A stretch of 64,000 nucleotides of DNA, taken from Mesobacillus jeotgali (GTDB lineage: Bacteria; Bacillota; Bacilli; Bacillales; Cytobacillaceae). Position numbers and translations under genes: made by a program. This document shows positions 34,428 through 43,348 of this stretch, piece by piece (the stretch's first letter is position 1; every line of letters begins with the position of its first letter). The stretch is taken from assembly GCF_900166585.1 (NCBI RefSeq), contig NZ_FVZC01000007.1, positions 248,001 through 312,000 on the forward strand. Reading direction: 5' to 3'. The notes below the pieces were generated by a model, which was given only the letters and a program-made list of their open reading frames with translations, was not told the DNA's origin and did not search any database.

Positions 34428-34682
34428 CTATAAATTGGTATTTCGTGTTTCCGCAAAGTTCATCATTTTCGGACAAATAATACCCGTCTGGAATGCTCTT
34501 GTCACAATGCCCACGCGGGTTTTGACGTTCAGCTTCCTGAAAATGCAACTAATCTTGTACTCTACCATTCTTTGCGAATAATTAAGAATTGACGCAATTT
34601 CCTTGTTTGGCACTTCTTTAGCGATTAGTAGTATGATTTTTTTCTCGGTCTCTGAGACGACTTCTGGCTTTACTGATTTCAT
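34428..34682 (-). CDS. Stand-alone LuxR/GerE-type HTH regulator
   Basis: The start at 34682 is eight bases after GGAGG. The 84-residue protein is just one LuxR-type helix-turn-helix: PNKEIASILNYSQRMVEYKI followed by FRKLNVKTRVGIVTRAFQTG. It has no receiver or ligand domain. It is first in the operon, 63 bases before the peptide gene, and probably controls it. Similar small regulators occur in other Gram-positive bacteriocin loci. Confidence 0.75.
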   Translation of the reverse strand: MKSVKPEVVSETEKKIILLIAKEVPNKEIASILNYSQRMVEYKISCIFRKLNVKTRVGIVTRAFQTGIICPKMMNFAETRNTNL

Positions 34683-35259
34683 ATCTTTTTCCTCCATGTT
34701 TTTGAACGATTTGAATGATGTAAGGTGTTCATTTTTGTTTTTAGTCCGGCTTGAAGCGAAAAGTTTTCGGAATCCGTCAGGGCCATAAAAGAGCTAGGTG
34801 TCCAGATGAATTCAGGCTGATTCCTGAATTTTGGCAATCACTCTCCTCTATATCATTTTTTAAAATCACACTGGCAAAAAAGTCTGTATTGTCAGCATGA
34901 TTTTGTCATGTGAGTGGTGATCCTAGACCTTTTCAAGCAGGTATGTGGAGTTAGCCAAAGTGGAGGTCTTATGCTATTTGAACCTGAATGGAAGAAAAGG
35001 AGGACACCTCATGTGATGGAAAATTTATACAAAGAACATTATATAATAATCTAAAAGTGGATTGTGTAAATTTACACGTTTTTTACAAATTTGGTTATAA
35101 AGCACTATTTCGTTCAATCCTTCGATTCTCCCCTCGCTCGGCAAACATAAAGTTTTAGAGGTTTCCTTTTTTATTTAGAAACACGAAAAAATAGATTGCG
35201 AATACTCTGATAGAGTCTTAAAATGAGGGAGGGAAAATGTTAGAGAGAGAAGGATCAGC
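34683..35259. other. Intergenic region upstream of the bacteriocin operon
   Basis: About 575 bases between divergent genes. It must hold the minus-strand promoter of the bacteriocin operon and the plus-strand promoter of the EamA gene. AT-rich; no clear ORF, palindrome or repeat was seen. Confidence 0.4.
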
Positions 35260-36096
35260 ATGTGGATTGCCGCGGCATTGGTAACGACGTTAAGCTTTGG
35301 GATCAATAATACGATTTTTAAATGGAGTACAGCACGACATCTTTCAAAAGTACATATTCAATTTTTCTTTTACTTGGTAGCCTTTCTGGTCACCCTTGGT
35401 TATGGAGTGGCGTCTGGGGCGCTGGAGTTCAACTTGCTGGCAATGGTTCTTGGCGGCCTGATTGGAATATTGAATGCAAATGGGAATATCCAAATGTCGA
35501 GGGCGTTTGAGAAGGGGCCGGCAAGCCTGACATCGCCTCTGGTAGGCGCAAACGCGATATTTCCGATTCTCGGTGCAGCGGTTATTTTTCACGAACAGAT
35601 CAGCCTGCTTCAGTGGCTAGGCATTGTATTCATTCTGGGCTCGGCCTTGTTGATTCAATATTCGCCAGGCACGAACCGCGGGACTGAGTATGGGCCATGG
35701 CTATTTCGGGTGCTTTTGGCCATTCTTTCGTTCGGGATTCTTGGAATCTTGATGAAGACGACTTCTTATTTGCAAATCAGTTCGCTTAATACATTGATTT
35801 GCATGTATGGCGGCGGAAGTATTTATTTGGGAATCACCAGCATTCGGGAAAAAGAGCATTGGCAGCTGACAGAAGCCAATATCGGTTCTCTCGTTGGCTT
35901 GATCAGTGTCATCGGCTACAGCTGTTACTTTTATGCATTGCATGAGGGAACAGCGAGTATTATCTTCCCGATTGTCAGCCTGAATTGCCTGGTCGTCATA
36001 CTTGCTGGCATCTGGCTTTTTAAAGAGAAAATCAAAATGTACCAGCTTGTTGGAATTTTTTCAGCGTTGCTTGGTATTATTTTTACGAAAATATGA
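35260..36096 (+). CDS. EamA/DMT-superfamily transporter
   Basis: A 278-residue protein with nine to ten transmembrane segments in the two-EamA-repeat arrangement (GALLQ-like ends ASLTSPLVGANAIFPILGA and ASIIFPIVSLNCLVVILAG mark equivalent helices). It exports or imports a small metabolite; the substrate is unknown. It is preceded by GAGAGAAGG and is monocistronic. Its last third exists as a decayed copy at 11351. Confidence 0.82.
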   Translation: MWIAAALVTTLSFGINNTIFKWSTARHLSKVHIQFFFYLVAFLVTLGYGVASGALEFNLLAMVLGGLIGILNANGNIQMSRAFEKGPASLTSPLVGANAIFPILGAAVIFHEQISLLQWLGIVFILGSALLIQYSPGTNRGTEYGPWLFRVLLAILSFGILGILMKTTSYLQISSLNTLICMYGGGSIYLGITSIREKEHWQLTEANIGSLVGLISVIGYSCYFYALHEGTASIIFPIVSLNCLVVILAGIWLFKEKIKMYQLVGIFSALLGIIFTKI

Positions 36097-36102
36097 GTTG
36101 AA

Positions 36103-36131
36103 AAGGCAGCCGCTAGTTGGTTGCTTTTTTT
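36103..36131 (+). terminator. Terminator of the EamA gene
   Basis: AAGGCAGCC pairs with GGTTGCTTT, followed by T6. Confidence 0.75.
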
Positions 36132-36203
36132 CTATAGGGAAAAACAGATGAAGTTTACTGTCCGATTCAAGAGTGGAAATAGTGTTGCCTCCAGTATACG
36201 ACA

Positions 36204-36243
36204 TAAAAAAACCGCACTCTTCCCAATAAAGGGTTGAGTGCGG
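36204..36243 (-). terminator. Terminator of the minus-strand gene at 36289
   Basis: On the minus strand CCGCACTC pairs with GAGTGCGG and ends in seven T. Confidence 0.8.
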
Positions 36244-36288
36244 CAGGAAAATCTATCTAATTCCGTCATGGACTTACCTTTTACGGAA

Positions 36289-36615
36289 TTAGGAATTGCG
36301 TCCAAACATTACATAGTCAGTTGAGATTGGAAGGATATCGATAATACTATTTGTGTTCAAAAGATTATCGAGTTGGCTTCCTCTTACTGTTACGATTTGT
36401 GTTTTATTATAGATATCCCCATTGAAATTCGTAGACATCACGACACCATTTAGGAACACATTCTGTTGGTTTCCATAAGTGATGGTTCTCGTTTCTCCTG
36501 GACGAAGTGTAAAATAGAGTACTCCATCAAAGTTGGCCGGATCCGCCCCCTGACGAACAAGAAGACCAATCTGCAAAGTCGCTGCGCTGCGGTTATTAAA
36601 CGTTTTTTGTGCCAT
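36289..36615 (-). CDS. Small beta-rich protein of unknown function
   Basis: The best start is ATG 36615, nine bases after GGAGGTGA; an ATG at 36621 is too near. The 108-residue protein reads FNNRSAATLQIGLLVRQGADP, LYFTLRPGETRTITYGNQQN and VRGSQLDNLLNTNSIIDILP. Alternating hydrophobic residues and many Asn/Gly/Thr suggest a beta-sandwich surface or spore-coat type protein, but I cannot name a family. It is monocistronic. Confidence 0.55.
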   Translation of the reverse strand: MAQKTFNNRSAATLQIGLLVRQGADPANFDGVLYFTLRPGETRTITYGNQQNVFLNGVVMSTNFNGDIYNKTQIVTVRGSQLDNLLNTNSIIDILPISTDYVMFGRNS

Positions 36616-36691
36616 TTTCATTCACCTCCCATCCTTTGGTTTAATACATCCTATTCTATTAACCAAAAGAGGGGAGGGCTTGTATAATAGT

Positions 36692-36808
36692 TGAATTTAT
36701 CATTTTTTGATAAATGGGGACGTACCCTGAGCGAACTTAAATGAAAGCTAACAAAGTGAAACGGGGTGTCCCTAGCTTGCTGTCCTTAATTGGATAGCAA
36801 GCTTTTTT
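36692..36808 (+). ncRNA. Possible small RNA
   Basis: A promoter-like pair TTAACC (36659-36664) and TATAAT (36683-36688) with an 18-base spacer precedes a gene-free stretch. This holds the hairpin ATTTATCA-TTTTT-TGATAAAT (about 36695-36715) and ends in a terminator, AGCTTGCTGTCC paired with GGATAGCAAGCT plus T6 (36774-36808). No coding frame lies between. A short transcript is plausible but unproven. Confidence 0.3.
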
Positions 36809-37146
36809 ATAAACTTTGATCCGTGTTTGTTCAAGAAGATTTGTGGATATTGGTGGATTTTACAAGACTCGGGACGGTTCAAGTTTCTCATAAAACGTAA
36901 AATTTATTACGTGTTGGTATAAAGCGTTTACCTCAAGGAGTACACTTCCTTTTCGGAACTCCAAAATTGGAATCAACTGTAAAATATTCAAAAACGTGTT
37001 ATCCTAATTTTAACAATTACGCGCAGGAACGAGTTTGATTGGATTGTGATATGCAAGTGTTTAAGAATGTGCACGTGAACGGTGGCAAACATTGGGTAGG
37101 AATTAGTTTTGCAGGGAATTATTTTGTTCAGTCACGGAGGGAGAGC

Positions 37147-37455
37147 ATGGTTGCGAATATGGCTTATGGAGGACTTTTGGGCAGTTTCTTTATCCTGCTT
37201 GGTCTATTCATCTGGAGAAAAGGAAGCGTTTCTTTTTTAGCGGGTTATGCGAAAGATAAGGTGAACAATGAAAAATTAATGGCAAAGCGGATTGGACTGG
37301 TCATTGTTTTATTTGGTATTGAAACTATTTTGTTAATTGGCATCAGTCTTTTCATCATGCCGGTAGATGGCCTTATATATGGGGTTCTAGCCGGAATACA
37401 TGTTTTGGTGATTTTAATATTAATGGTTTTAACGCAATTGAGTGATCATGAGTAA
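37147..37455 (+). CDS. DUF3784-family small membrane protein
   Basis: ATG 37147 follows GGAGGGAG; the frame is open further upstream but without a site. The 102-residue protein has three hydrophobic segments and the DUF3784 pattern GGLLGSFFILLGLFIWRKG...FLAGYAKDKVNNEKL. Function unknown in the whole family. Confidence 0.68.
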   Translation: MVANMAYGGLLGSFFILLGLFIWRKGSVSFLAGYAKDKVNNEKLMAKRIGLVIVLFGIETILLIGISLFIMPVDGLIYGVLAGIHVLVILILMVLTQLSDHE

Positions 37456-37557
37456 TTTAATGCATTCCTTATAAGAAATATATTCGCTTAAGGAGGCGTT
37501 CTTCAGTGAGCATTAATCAGGACGCTAAACTATCCATGCATACTAGGAGCAGAAAGA

Positions 37558-38189
37558 ATGAAAAAACTTATATTAGTAGGAGTTTTATTAATAGGAGTTT
37601 CTATAGGATATCTGTACAGTGATAAAGATTTATCGAATATAGTAGTATCAGAAGGAAAACTTCAGGATTCATATGAATCATTGGATGAAATGGAAAAACA
37701 AACTCCTTTAATTTTAATTGGGAAAAAAATAAGTGGAGAATCAATTATCGATAGAGATGAGGAAGGATTTCCGAATTATTATTTTACCGTTTCAGATTTT
37801 AAGGTTCATGCAGTTATTAAAAATGATACAGGACGAAAAATAGAAAAGAACCAAGAAGTCTCTATATTAGAAACCAGTGCTTTCGACAAAAATCAGGGTC
37901 AGCTATTAAGTGTTAGTGGATATTTACCGATGGAAAATGATAAACAATACATGCTATTTCTTGAACCAAATGATTCGGAAAAAGGACCTGCTGCAGGGTC
38001 ATTCAACATTCAAGGTGTGGTTATGGGAAAGAAAAAGATAATAAGGATAGGAATAGACTTGAGGATAGAGAAACTAAACATTATGAAAAAGTTCATTTAA
38101 GAGCACATAAAAAAATGATTAGCGAATTAAATGAAAAGTATGGGACTATTTGGAAGATTAGTATTGTTTCAAGAGATACGTCCAGCTAA
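37558..38189 (+). pseudogene. Exported protein of unknown function, frameshifted near its C-terminus
   Basis: A signal-anchor (KKLILVGVLLIGVSIGYL) is followed by a hydrophilic domain. The first frame ends at 38100 with an unlikely basic tail. From about 38022 another frame gives a natural-looking C-terminus (YGKEKDNKDRNRLEDRETKH then EKVHLRAHKKMISELNEKYG) to a stop at 38187-38189. One missing base in GTGGTTATGGG would explain it. An intact product would have about 210 residues. No family recognised. Confidence 0.5.
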
Positions 38190-38319
38190 TAATAATTAGT
38201 AAAAAATTTAAATTTGTGGGCCAGCGGAAGCCTCCACGGTATGCATAGCCAATCTGGCTTTATAAATTAAATGGCACGGCTCAAGTGTTTAAAAGATTAT
38301 ATCAGATTGTCAGAAATAA

Positions 38320-38357
38320 GAATGTCTTCAAGTCTCTTTGAAGGCATTCTATTTTTT
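38320..38357 (+). terminator. Rho-independent terminator
   Basis: AGAATGTCTTCAA pairs with TTGAAGGCATTCT, one mismatch, followed by a T run. Confidence 0.75.
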
Positions 38358-38561
38358 GTGGAGATAACTGTCTGCAACTTGGATAAAATGGCTGAGATCA
38401 TTGTTATTTTAGCAAGCCTCTGAACTTGCACGTAATATTCCTGATGTTCCACACTCTTTTTAAAAATAACCCCCGTGAACAAAATGAACAAAATGTTAAC
38501 TAAGTTTTTAATGCTGTTTAAATGAATAATCTATCCTATTTTCAAAAACTTTGTAAAATTA

Positions 38562-38575
38562 AGAAAACGCTTACA
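38562..38575 (+). promoter_or_regulatory. Candidate CcpA cre site before tctC
   Basis: AGAAAACGCTTACA matches the cre consensus TGWAANCGNTNWCA at 13 of 14 positions. It lies 15 bases before the tctC start, a position that would give carbon catabolite repression. Confidence 0.6.
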
Positions 38576-38589
38576 AGGGGGAGTTACAA

Positions 38590-39615
38590 ATGTTTTCGAT
38601 GAAAAAGATTTCTGCAGTTTTATGTGCGGGTGCAATGGCGGTTAGCCTGGGTGCCTGCAGCAGTGATGCTCCTGCATCGTCTGCTAAAAAAGAAGGTTCA
38701 GGTTATCCTGCCAAAGCTATTACCGTGGTGGCGCCATCTGGAGCTGGCGGCGGATGGGATTTAACCGCACGTTCATTGACGAAGGTTCTGAGTGAAACAA
38801 AGATTGTTAAGCAGCCTATGACAGTTGAGAACAAGCCGGGTGGCGGCGGTGCTGTGTTTATGGCGGAATATGCTACGGCACAGGCAGAAAATAATGAAAT
38901 GCTTTTTGTTAATTCACCTCCAATTATCATCAACAATCTGAAAAAAGAAGGAAACAGTCCATATGGGGTTAAAAATACAACTCCTCTGGCTCAGTTGACA
39001 AAGGATTATGGTGCCATTGTTGTAAAAGAGGACTCTAAATTTAAAGACCTGAAATCTGTTCTGGAAGAAGTAAAGAAGGATCCTAGTAAACTTACATTTG
39101 CCGGCGGTTCTGCGCCTGGTTCCATGGACCATCTGATTTCGATCCTGCCAGCTTATGAATATGGCGTTGATCCAACAAAAGTGAAATATGTTTCTTATGA
39201 TGGCGGCGGAGAAGCGATTACTGCACTGCTTGGCGGGAACGCTGATGTCATTGGCACTGACGCTTCCAGTGTTAAGGAATTCTTGAAGGCTGGCAAGGTA
39301 AGAGTACTGGCGGTAACTTCTGCGGAACGTTTAGCAGGCGACTTCAAGGACGTTCCAACTGCAAAAGAACAGGGAGTAGATGCCGAATTTACGATTTGGC
39401 GCGGTGTGTTTGGACCTGAAAAAATGTCTGAAGATGCAAAAGCATATTGGGAAAAATCACTTGAAAAGCTCGCGAATTCCCCAGAGTGGAAGAAAGAAGT
39501 AGAGACACAGGGCTGGGATCTTGATTATAAGAATGGCGAAGATTTCAAAAAATTCCTTGAAGAGCAGGAAGGGCAGGTTCAGCAATTATTAGAAGCCCTG
39601 GGCATGGAGAAGTAA
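38590..39615 (+). CDS. tctC: Tripartite tricarboxylate transporter substrate-binding lipoprotein TctC
   Basis: A 341-residue lipoprotein with lipobox SLGAC (C23) and the TctC/BugT pattern: YPAKAITVVAPSGAGGGWDLTAR, ENKPGGGGAVF, SYDGGGEAITALLGGNADV and GVRVLAVT-like KVRVLAVTSAERL. It captures citrate or another carboxylate outside the membrane for TctAB. GGGGGAG precedes ATG. It is first in the tctCBA operon. Confidence 0.92.
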   Translation: MFSMKKISAVLCAGAMAVSLGACSSDAPASSAKKEGSGYPAKAITVVAPSGAGGGWDLTARSLTKVLSETKIVKQPMTVENKPGGGGAVFMAEYATAQAENNEMLFVNSPPIIINNLKKEGNSPYGVKNTTPLAQLTKDYGAIVVKEDSKFKDLKSVLEEVKKDPSKLTFAGGSAPGSMDHLISILPAYEYGVDPTKVKYVSYDGGGEAITALLGGNADVIGTDASSVKEFLKAGKVRVLAVTSAERLAGDFKDVPTAKEQGVDAEFTIWRGVFGPEKMSEDAKAYWEKSLEKLANSPEWKKEVETQGWDLDYKNGEDFKKFLEEQEGQVQQLLEALGMEK

Positions 39616-39619
39616 TTAA

Positions 39620-39646
39620 AGGGGGGAGGGTTTTTCTTCCTTCCCC
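39620..39646 (+). promoter_or_regulatory. Intercistronic hairpin between tctC and tctB
   Basis: GGGGGAGGG pairs with CCTTCCCC across TTTTTCTT. Such a hairpin could keep tctC transcripts more abundant than tctBA. Confidence 0.45.
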
Positions 39647-39667
39647 GATTCTTGAAAGGAGTAAGCG

Positions 39668-40123
39668 ATGAGTATTCAATTCGATCGGATTGCCTCGATA
39701 CTATTTTTAGCTACAGGAGTTCTTTTCATTGTTGGGAGCAGACAGCTTGCGACTTCTTCTTATGGCAGCTCCGTTGGTCCTGATATTTTTCCTTTATTAC
39801 TTGGTATCATTCTTGTTCTGTTAAGCATTCGTTTGTTTTATGAAACCATGGCTGCAAAAGCCCAGCATAGTTCAAAAGAAAAATTACTGTATAAACCTTT
39901 CCTCATCATTTTTTTCGCTACATTGGTTTATATTTTGACATTGGAAACAATCGGGTATGTCATCACAACGTTTTTATTTTTATTTGTTTGTTTTCAAACG
40001 ATGGAACGCTCTAAAGTGATTACTTCCCTTATCATATCTTCTTGTTTTTCCGGACTTGTTTATTTTATGTATGTAGAAGTATTAAAAGGGACGCTGCCAG
40101 GATGGCCAATTTGGCTTTCATAA
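39668..40123 (+). CDS. tctB: Tripartite tricarboxylate transporter small membrane subunit TctB
   Basis: A 151-residue protein with four hydrophobic segments and the TctB features GPDIFPLLLGIILVLLSIRL near residue 40 and LETIGYVITTFLF. It lies between tctC and tctA. AAAGGAG precedes ATG 39668. Confidence 0.88.
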   Translation: MSIQFDRIASILFLATGVLFIVGSRQLATSSYGSSVGPDIFPLLLGIILVLLSIRLFYETMAAKAQHSSKEKLLYKPFLIIFFATLVYILTLETIGYVITTFLFLFVCFQTMERSKVITSLIISSCFSGLVYFMYVEVLKGTLPGWPIWLS

Positions 40124-40160
40124 TTTTTGGTGTTGCTTTTTCGAAAGGTGGTTGTAGAAA

Positions 40161-41687
40161 ATGGGTACACTCGAGTATTTATTTCAAGGCTTTGAAACAG
40201 CCTTCATTTGGTATAACCTCATATTTGCCTTCGTTGGAGTCTTGATTGGGACCGCCGTTGGCGTGCTCCCGGGGATTGGGCCGATGAGCGGAGTGGCGCT
40301 GCTGATTCCTGTTACTGCATCCGTCACTGGCTGGCTGCCGCCGGAATCCGCGGCAACAAGTGCCATCATTTTACTTGCAGGAGTTTATTATGGAGCCATG
40401 TATGGTGGTTCCACCACCTCGATTCTATTGAACACCCCGGGAGAATCCTCTTCGGTGGTCACAACGCTTGACGGTTACCAGATGGCCAAGAAAGGGAGAG
40501 CAGGAAGCGCTTTATCGATTGCGGCTATCGGGTCATTTGTCGCCGGGATCGTTACGCTTTTCGCCCTTATAGCACTGGCAAAGCCTTTATCGTCCGTTGC
40601 GCTGAAATTTGGTCCGGCAGAATATTTTTCATTGATGCTTTTAGGACTTGGAGCTGTCAGCGGCCTGGCCGGGAAATCAGTGACAAAGGCCTTGATCATG
40701 ACCGTTACCGGATTATTGCTGGGGACGATTGGTATTGATAGTGTTTCGGGTATTGCGAGATTTACTTTTAATGTCCCGTGGCTTTATCAGGGGATTGAGT
40801 TCCTGACAATCGCCGTTGGATTGTTCGCGCTTGGAGAGGTTTTTAAGACAATCTTGGAAAAAGATGAAGAAGAGGGAGAAATCGCTAAGATTAATAATTT
40901 GCTGCCCTCAAAGGCTGAGTTGAAGGAATCAGCTGCACCGATTGCGCGCGGTTCTCTATTAGGCTTTTTTGTCGGGATCTTGCCAGGGGCAGGGGCAACT
41001 CTTGCATCCTTCTTTTCTTATATTTTAGAAAAAAAAATCTCGAAAAATCCTTCGAAATTCGGGACAGGCACCATTGCAGGGGTGGCAGCACCGGAATCTG
41101 CGAATAATGCCGCGTCCGGCGGTGCGCTGATTCCATTATTAACATTAGGTATTCCTGGATCAGGGACCACCGCTATTTTAATGGGAGCCTTGATGATGTA
41201 TAACGTCCAGCCAGGTCCGTTATTATTCGAAGACCACCCACAGGTAGCATGGGGATTGATCGCCAGTATGTTTATTGGCAATGTCATGCTGTTGATCTTG
41301 AATCTTCCGCTGGTAAAAGTGTTTGCCAAGATTATTCAAACACCTAAACAATTCTTGATTCCTATCATTATTGCCATCTCGATTTTTGGTGTCTATGCTG
41401 TCCAGGTTTCAACAAATGATCTTTTGCTGTTACTGGCATGTGGAATTTTCGGCTATTTCCTCAGCAAAAATGATTATCCAATCGCTCCGCTTGTTCTCGG
41501 GCTGGTGCTAGGGCCGATGGTTGAGAATAACCTGCGGCGAGCATTGACGATTTCCAATGGGGATTTTAGTATTTTTGTATCACGCCCTATTTCTCTGGCG
41601 TTTCTCCTCATCACCCTGCTATGGCTTGTGATTCCGCTCTTGATGAAGAGGCGGGGTAAAGAAGTCATTATCAATGTAGAAGGTTGA
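40161..41687 (+). CDS. tctA: Tripartite tricarboxylate transporter large membrane subunit TctA
   Basis: A 508-residue protein with about twelve transmembrane segments. The family motifs GVLPGIGPMSGVALLIP and YYGAMYGGSTTSILLNTPGE are present near the N-terminus and repeated as GILPGAGATLASFFSY and LTLGIPGSGTTAIL in the second half. It is the translocation subunit. The operon ends with the terminator at 41702. Confidence 0.93.
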   Translation: MGTLEYLFQGFETAFIWYNLIFAFVGVLIGTAVGVLPGIGPMSGVALLIPVTASVTGWLPPESAATSAIILLAGVYYGAMYGGSTTSILLNTPGESSSVVTTLDGYQMAKKGRAGSALSIAAIGSFVAGIVTLFALIALAKPLSSVALKFGPAEYFSLMLLGLGAVSGLAGKSVTKALIMTVTGLLLGTIGIDSVSGIARFTFNVPWLYQGIEFLTIAVGLFALGEVFKTILEKDEEEGEIAKINNLLPSKAELKESAAPIARGSLLGFFVGILPGAGATLASFFSYILEKKISKNPSKFGTGTIAGVAAPESANNAASGGALIPLLTLGIPGSGTTAILMGALMMYNVQPGPLLFEDHPQVAWGLIASMFIGNVMLLILNLPLVKVFAKIIQTPKQFLIPIIIAISIFGVYAVQVSTNDLLLLLACGIFGYFLSKNDYPIAPLVLGLVLGPMVENNLRRALTISNGDFSIFVSRPISLAFLLITLLWLVIPLLMKRRGKEVIINVEG

Positions 41688-41701
41688 ATAATTAAAATAG
41701 T

Positions 41702-41732
41702 AAAAAAACTCCTTCATGTAAGGAGTTTTTTT
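41702..41732 (+). terminator. Terminator after tctA
   Basis: AAAAAACTCCTT pairs with AAGGAGTTTTTT across CATGT. Confidence 0.85.
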
Positions 41733-41758
41733 ACTATAATGAAGATAGAGGTGTTGGT

Positions 41759-43345
41759 GTGAAGTTACATTCGAAATTAATGCTCTTAATTGTTATCCTT
41801 ATTGTCCTGCTTGGAGGAATTTTTGAAATCACCTTCAAAAATATTCTCGAGACGAACATGAAGAAGGAAATTGGCTCTAAAGCGCTGGCTGTGGCTGAAT
41901 CAATTGCCAATATGCCAGAAATTGAAGAAGCTTTTTACGAGGATGATCCAGCGTCCATTATACAGCCGATCGCTGAAAGAATCCGGAAACAGGTTGGAGC
42001 GGAATTCATTGTCGTCGGCAACAGAAATGAAGTGCGTTATTCTCACCCCAATCCTGTTCGATTAGGACAAAAAATGGTCGGGGGAGATAATGGCCGTGTT
42101 TTTAACGGAGAATCTGTTATTTCCGAATCTGTTGGGACATTGGGCCCTTCTCTAAGGGGAAAAGCGCCTATCTTCAGCGAGGGAGAAGTTGTTGGCGTGG
42201 TGTCTGTAGGATATCTTCAGACCGATATAGAAAAGGAAATCTCAGCTATACAGAAAAAAATGTTCACTGCTACGTTTCTTATTTTAATAGGAGGTTTAAT
42301 GGCGGCATTCCTGATCACGTTGAATATTAAAAAGGCGCTGTTTGGTCTTGAACCAAAAGAAATTGCCTGGATGTACCAGGAGAAACATGCCATATTAGAA
42401 TCCATACATGAAGGAATCATTGCCATTGATACCGATGGTCGCATCACGGTCGTGAATGAAAACGCTCACAAAATATTGAGGGTGCCGAATGAGGTTCTCC
42501 TTCGCGGAAAAAGAATCGATGAGGTGTTGGAGAATACCCATCTTCTTTCAGTCGTTGCTACGGGACAAGCTGAATACGACCAGGAGATTATGATATTAGG
42601 AGAAGTCTATTTAGCGAATAGAATCCCTATTTTTAATAAGAAGGGTGATGTCATCGGCGCAGTCGCAAGCTTCAGGAGCAAGTCGGAGCTGGCGAAATTG
42701 CTGCAGGAACTATCCCATGTAAAAGCCTATGCGGAAGGGTTGCGCGCCCAAACCCATGAATATTCCAATCGGCTTTACACTCTTCTTGGCCTGATTCAGC
42801 TTGGATCATACAAGGAAGCCATTGACTTCATTTCTAAGGAGGTCGATGTAGCCCAGGGATTCATCCAATTTTTAATGAAGGAAGTGCCAGATCCAATCAT
42901 TGCTGCCTTCGTCCTCGGAAAGTTCAGCCTGGCAAGCGAACTGAAGGTTGACTTTACAATCGACAGGGAGAGCAGCTTTAAAGATGTGCCAAATGAAATA
43001 GACAGAGATCACTTGGTGACCATTATCGGGAACCTGGTCAATAATGCCTTTGAAGCCGTCAGGGAGAACGGGAAAGCTGAAAAAAGAGTCATGCTGTTCC
43101 TGACCGATCTTGGCAAAGAGCTGATCATTGAAGTAGAAGATAACGGGCGAGGGATAGAAAGCGAAAACAACGAGCACATTTTTCAAGAAGGTTTTACAAC
43201 GAAGAATAGGAATAGCAATTCAGGTATTGGTTTAAGCCTTGTGCAAAATGCGATTAATCAATTAGGTGGATCCATCACCTTTTCATCTAATCCGGAGGAA
43301 GGCACAATTTTCACTGTGGCGATACCAAAAAGCAGGGGGAAATGA
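41759..43345 (+). CDS. CitA/DcuS-type sensor histidine kinase
   Basis: A 528-residue kinase with GTG start. Membrane segment about 8-28, extracytoplasmic PAS-like (sCache) sensor about 35-170, second segment about 172-190, cytoplasmic PAS about 210-310, H-box QTHEYSNRLYTLLGLIQLG with His about 333, N-box GNLVNNAFEAV, G-boxes DNGRGI and GIGLSLVQNA. This is the architecture of citrate and C4-dicarboxylate sensors. It lies 71 bases behind tctA and should control the tct operon. Confidence 0.88.
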   Translation: MKLHSKLMLLIVILIVLLGGIFEITFKNILETNMKKEIGSKALAVAESIANMPEIEEAFYEDDPASIIQPIAERIRKQVGAEFIVVGNRNEVRYSHPNPVRLGQKMVGGDNGRVFNGESVISESVGTLGPSLRGKAPIFSEGEVVGVVSVGYLQTDIEKEISAIQKKMFTATFLILIGGLMAAFLITLNIKKALFGLEPKEIAWMYQEKHAILESIHEGIIAIDTDGRITVVNENAHKILRVPNEVLLRGKRIDEVLENTHLLSVVATGQAEYDQEIMILGEVYLANRIPIFNKKGDVIGAVASFRSKSELAKLLQELSHVKAYAEGLRAQTHEYSNRLYTLLGLIQLGSYKEAIDFISKEVDVAQGFIQFLMKEVPDPIIAAFVLGKFSLASELKVDFTIDRESSFKDVPNEIDRDHLVTIIGNLVNNAFEAVRENGKAEKRVMLFLTDLGKELIIEVEDNGRGIESENNEHIFQEGFTTKNRNSNSGIGLSLVQNAINQLGGSITFSSNPEEGTIFTVAIPKSRGK

Positions 43346-43348
43346 ACA

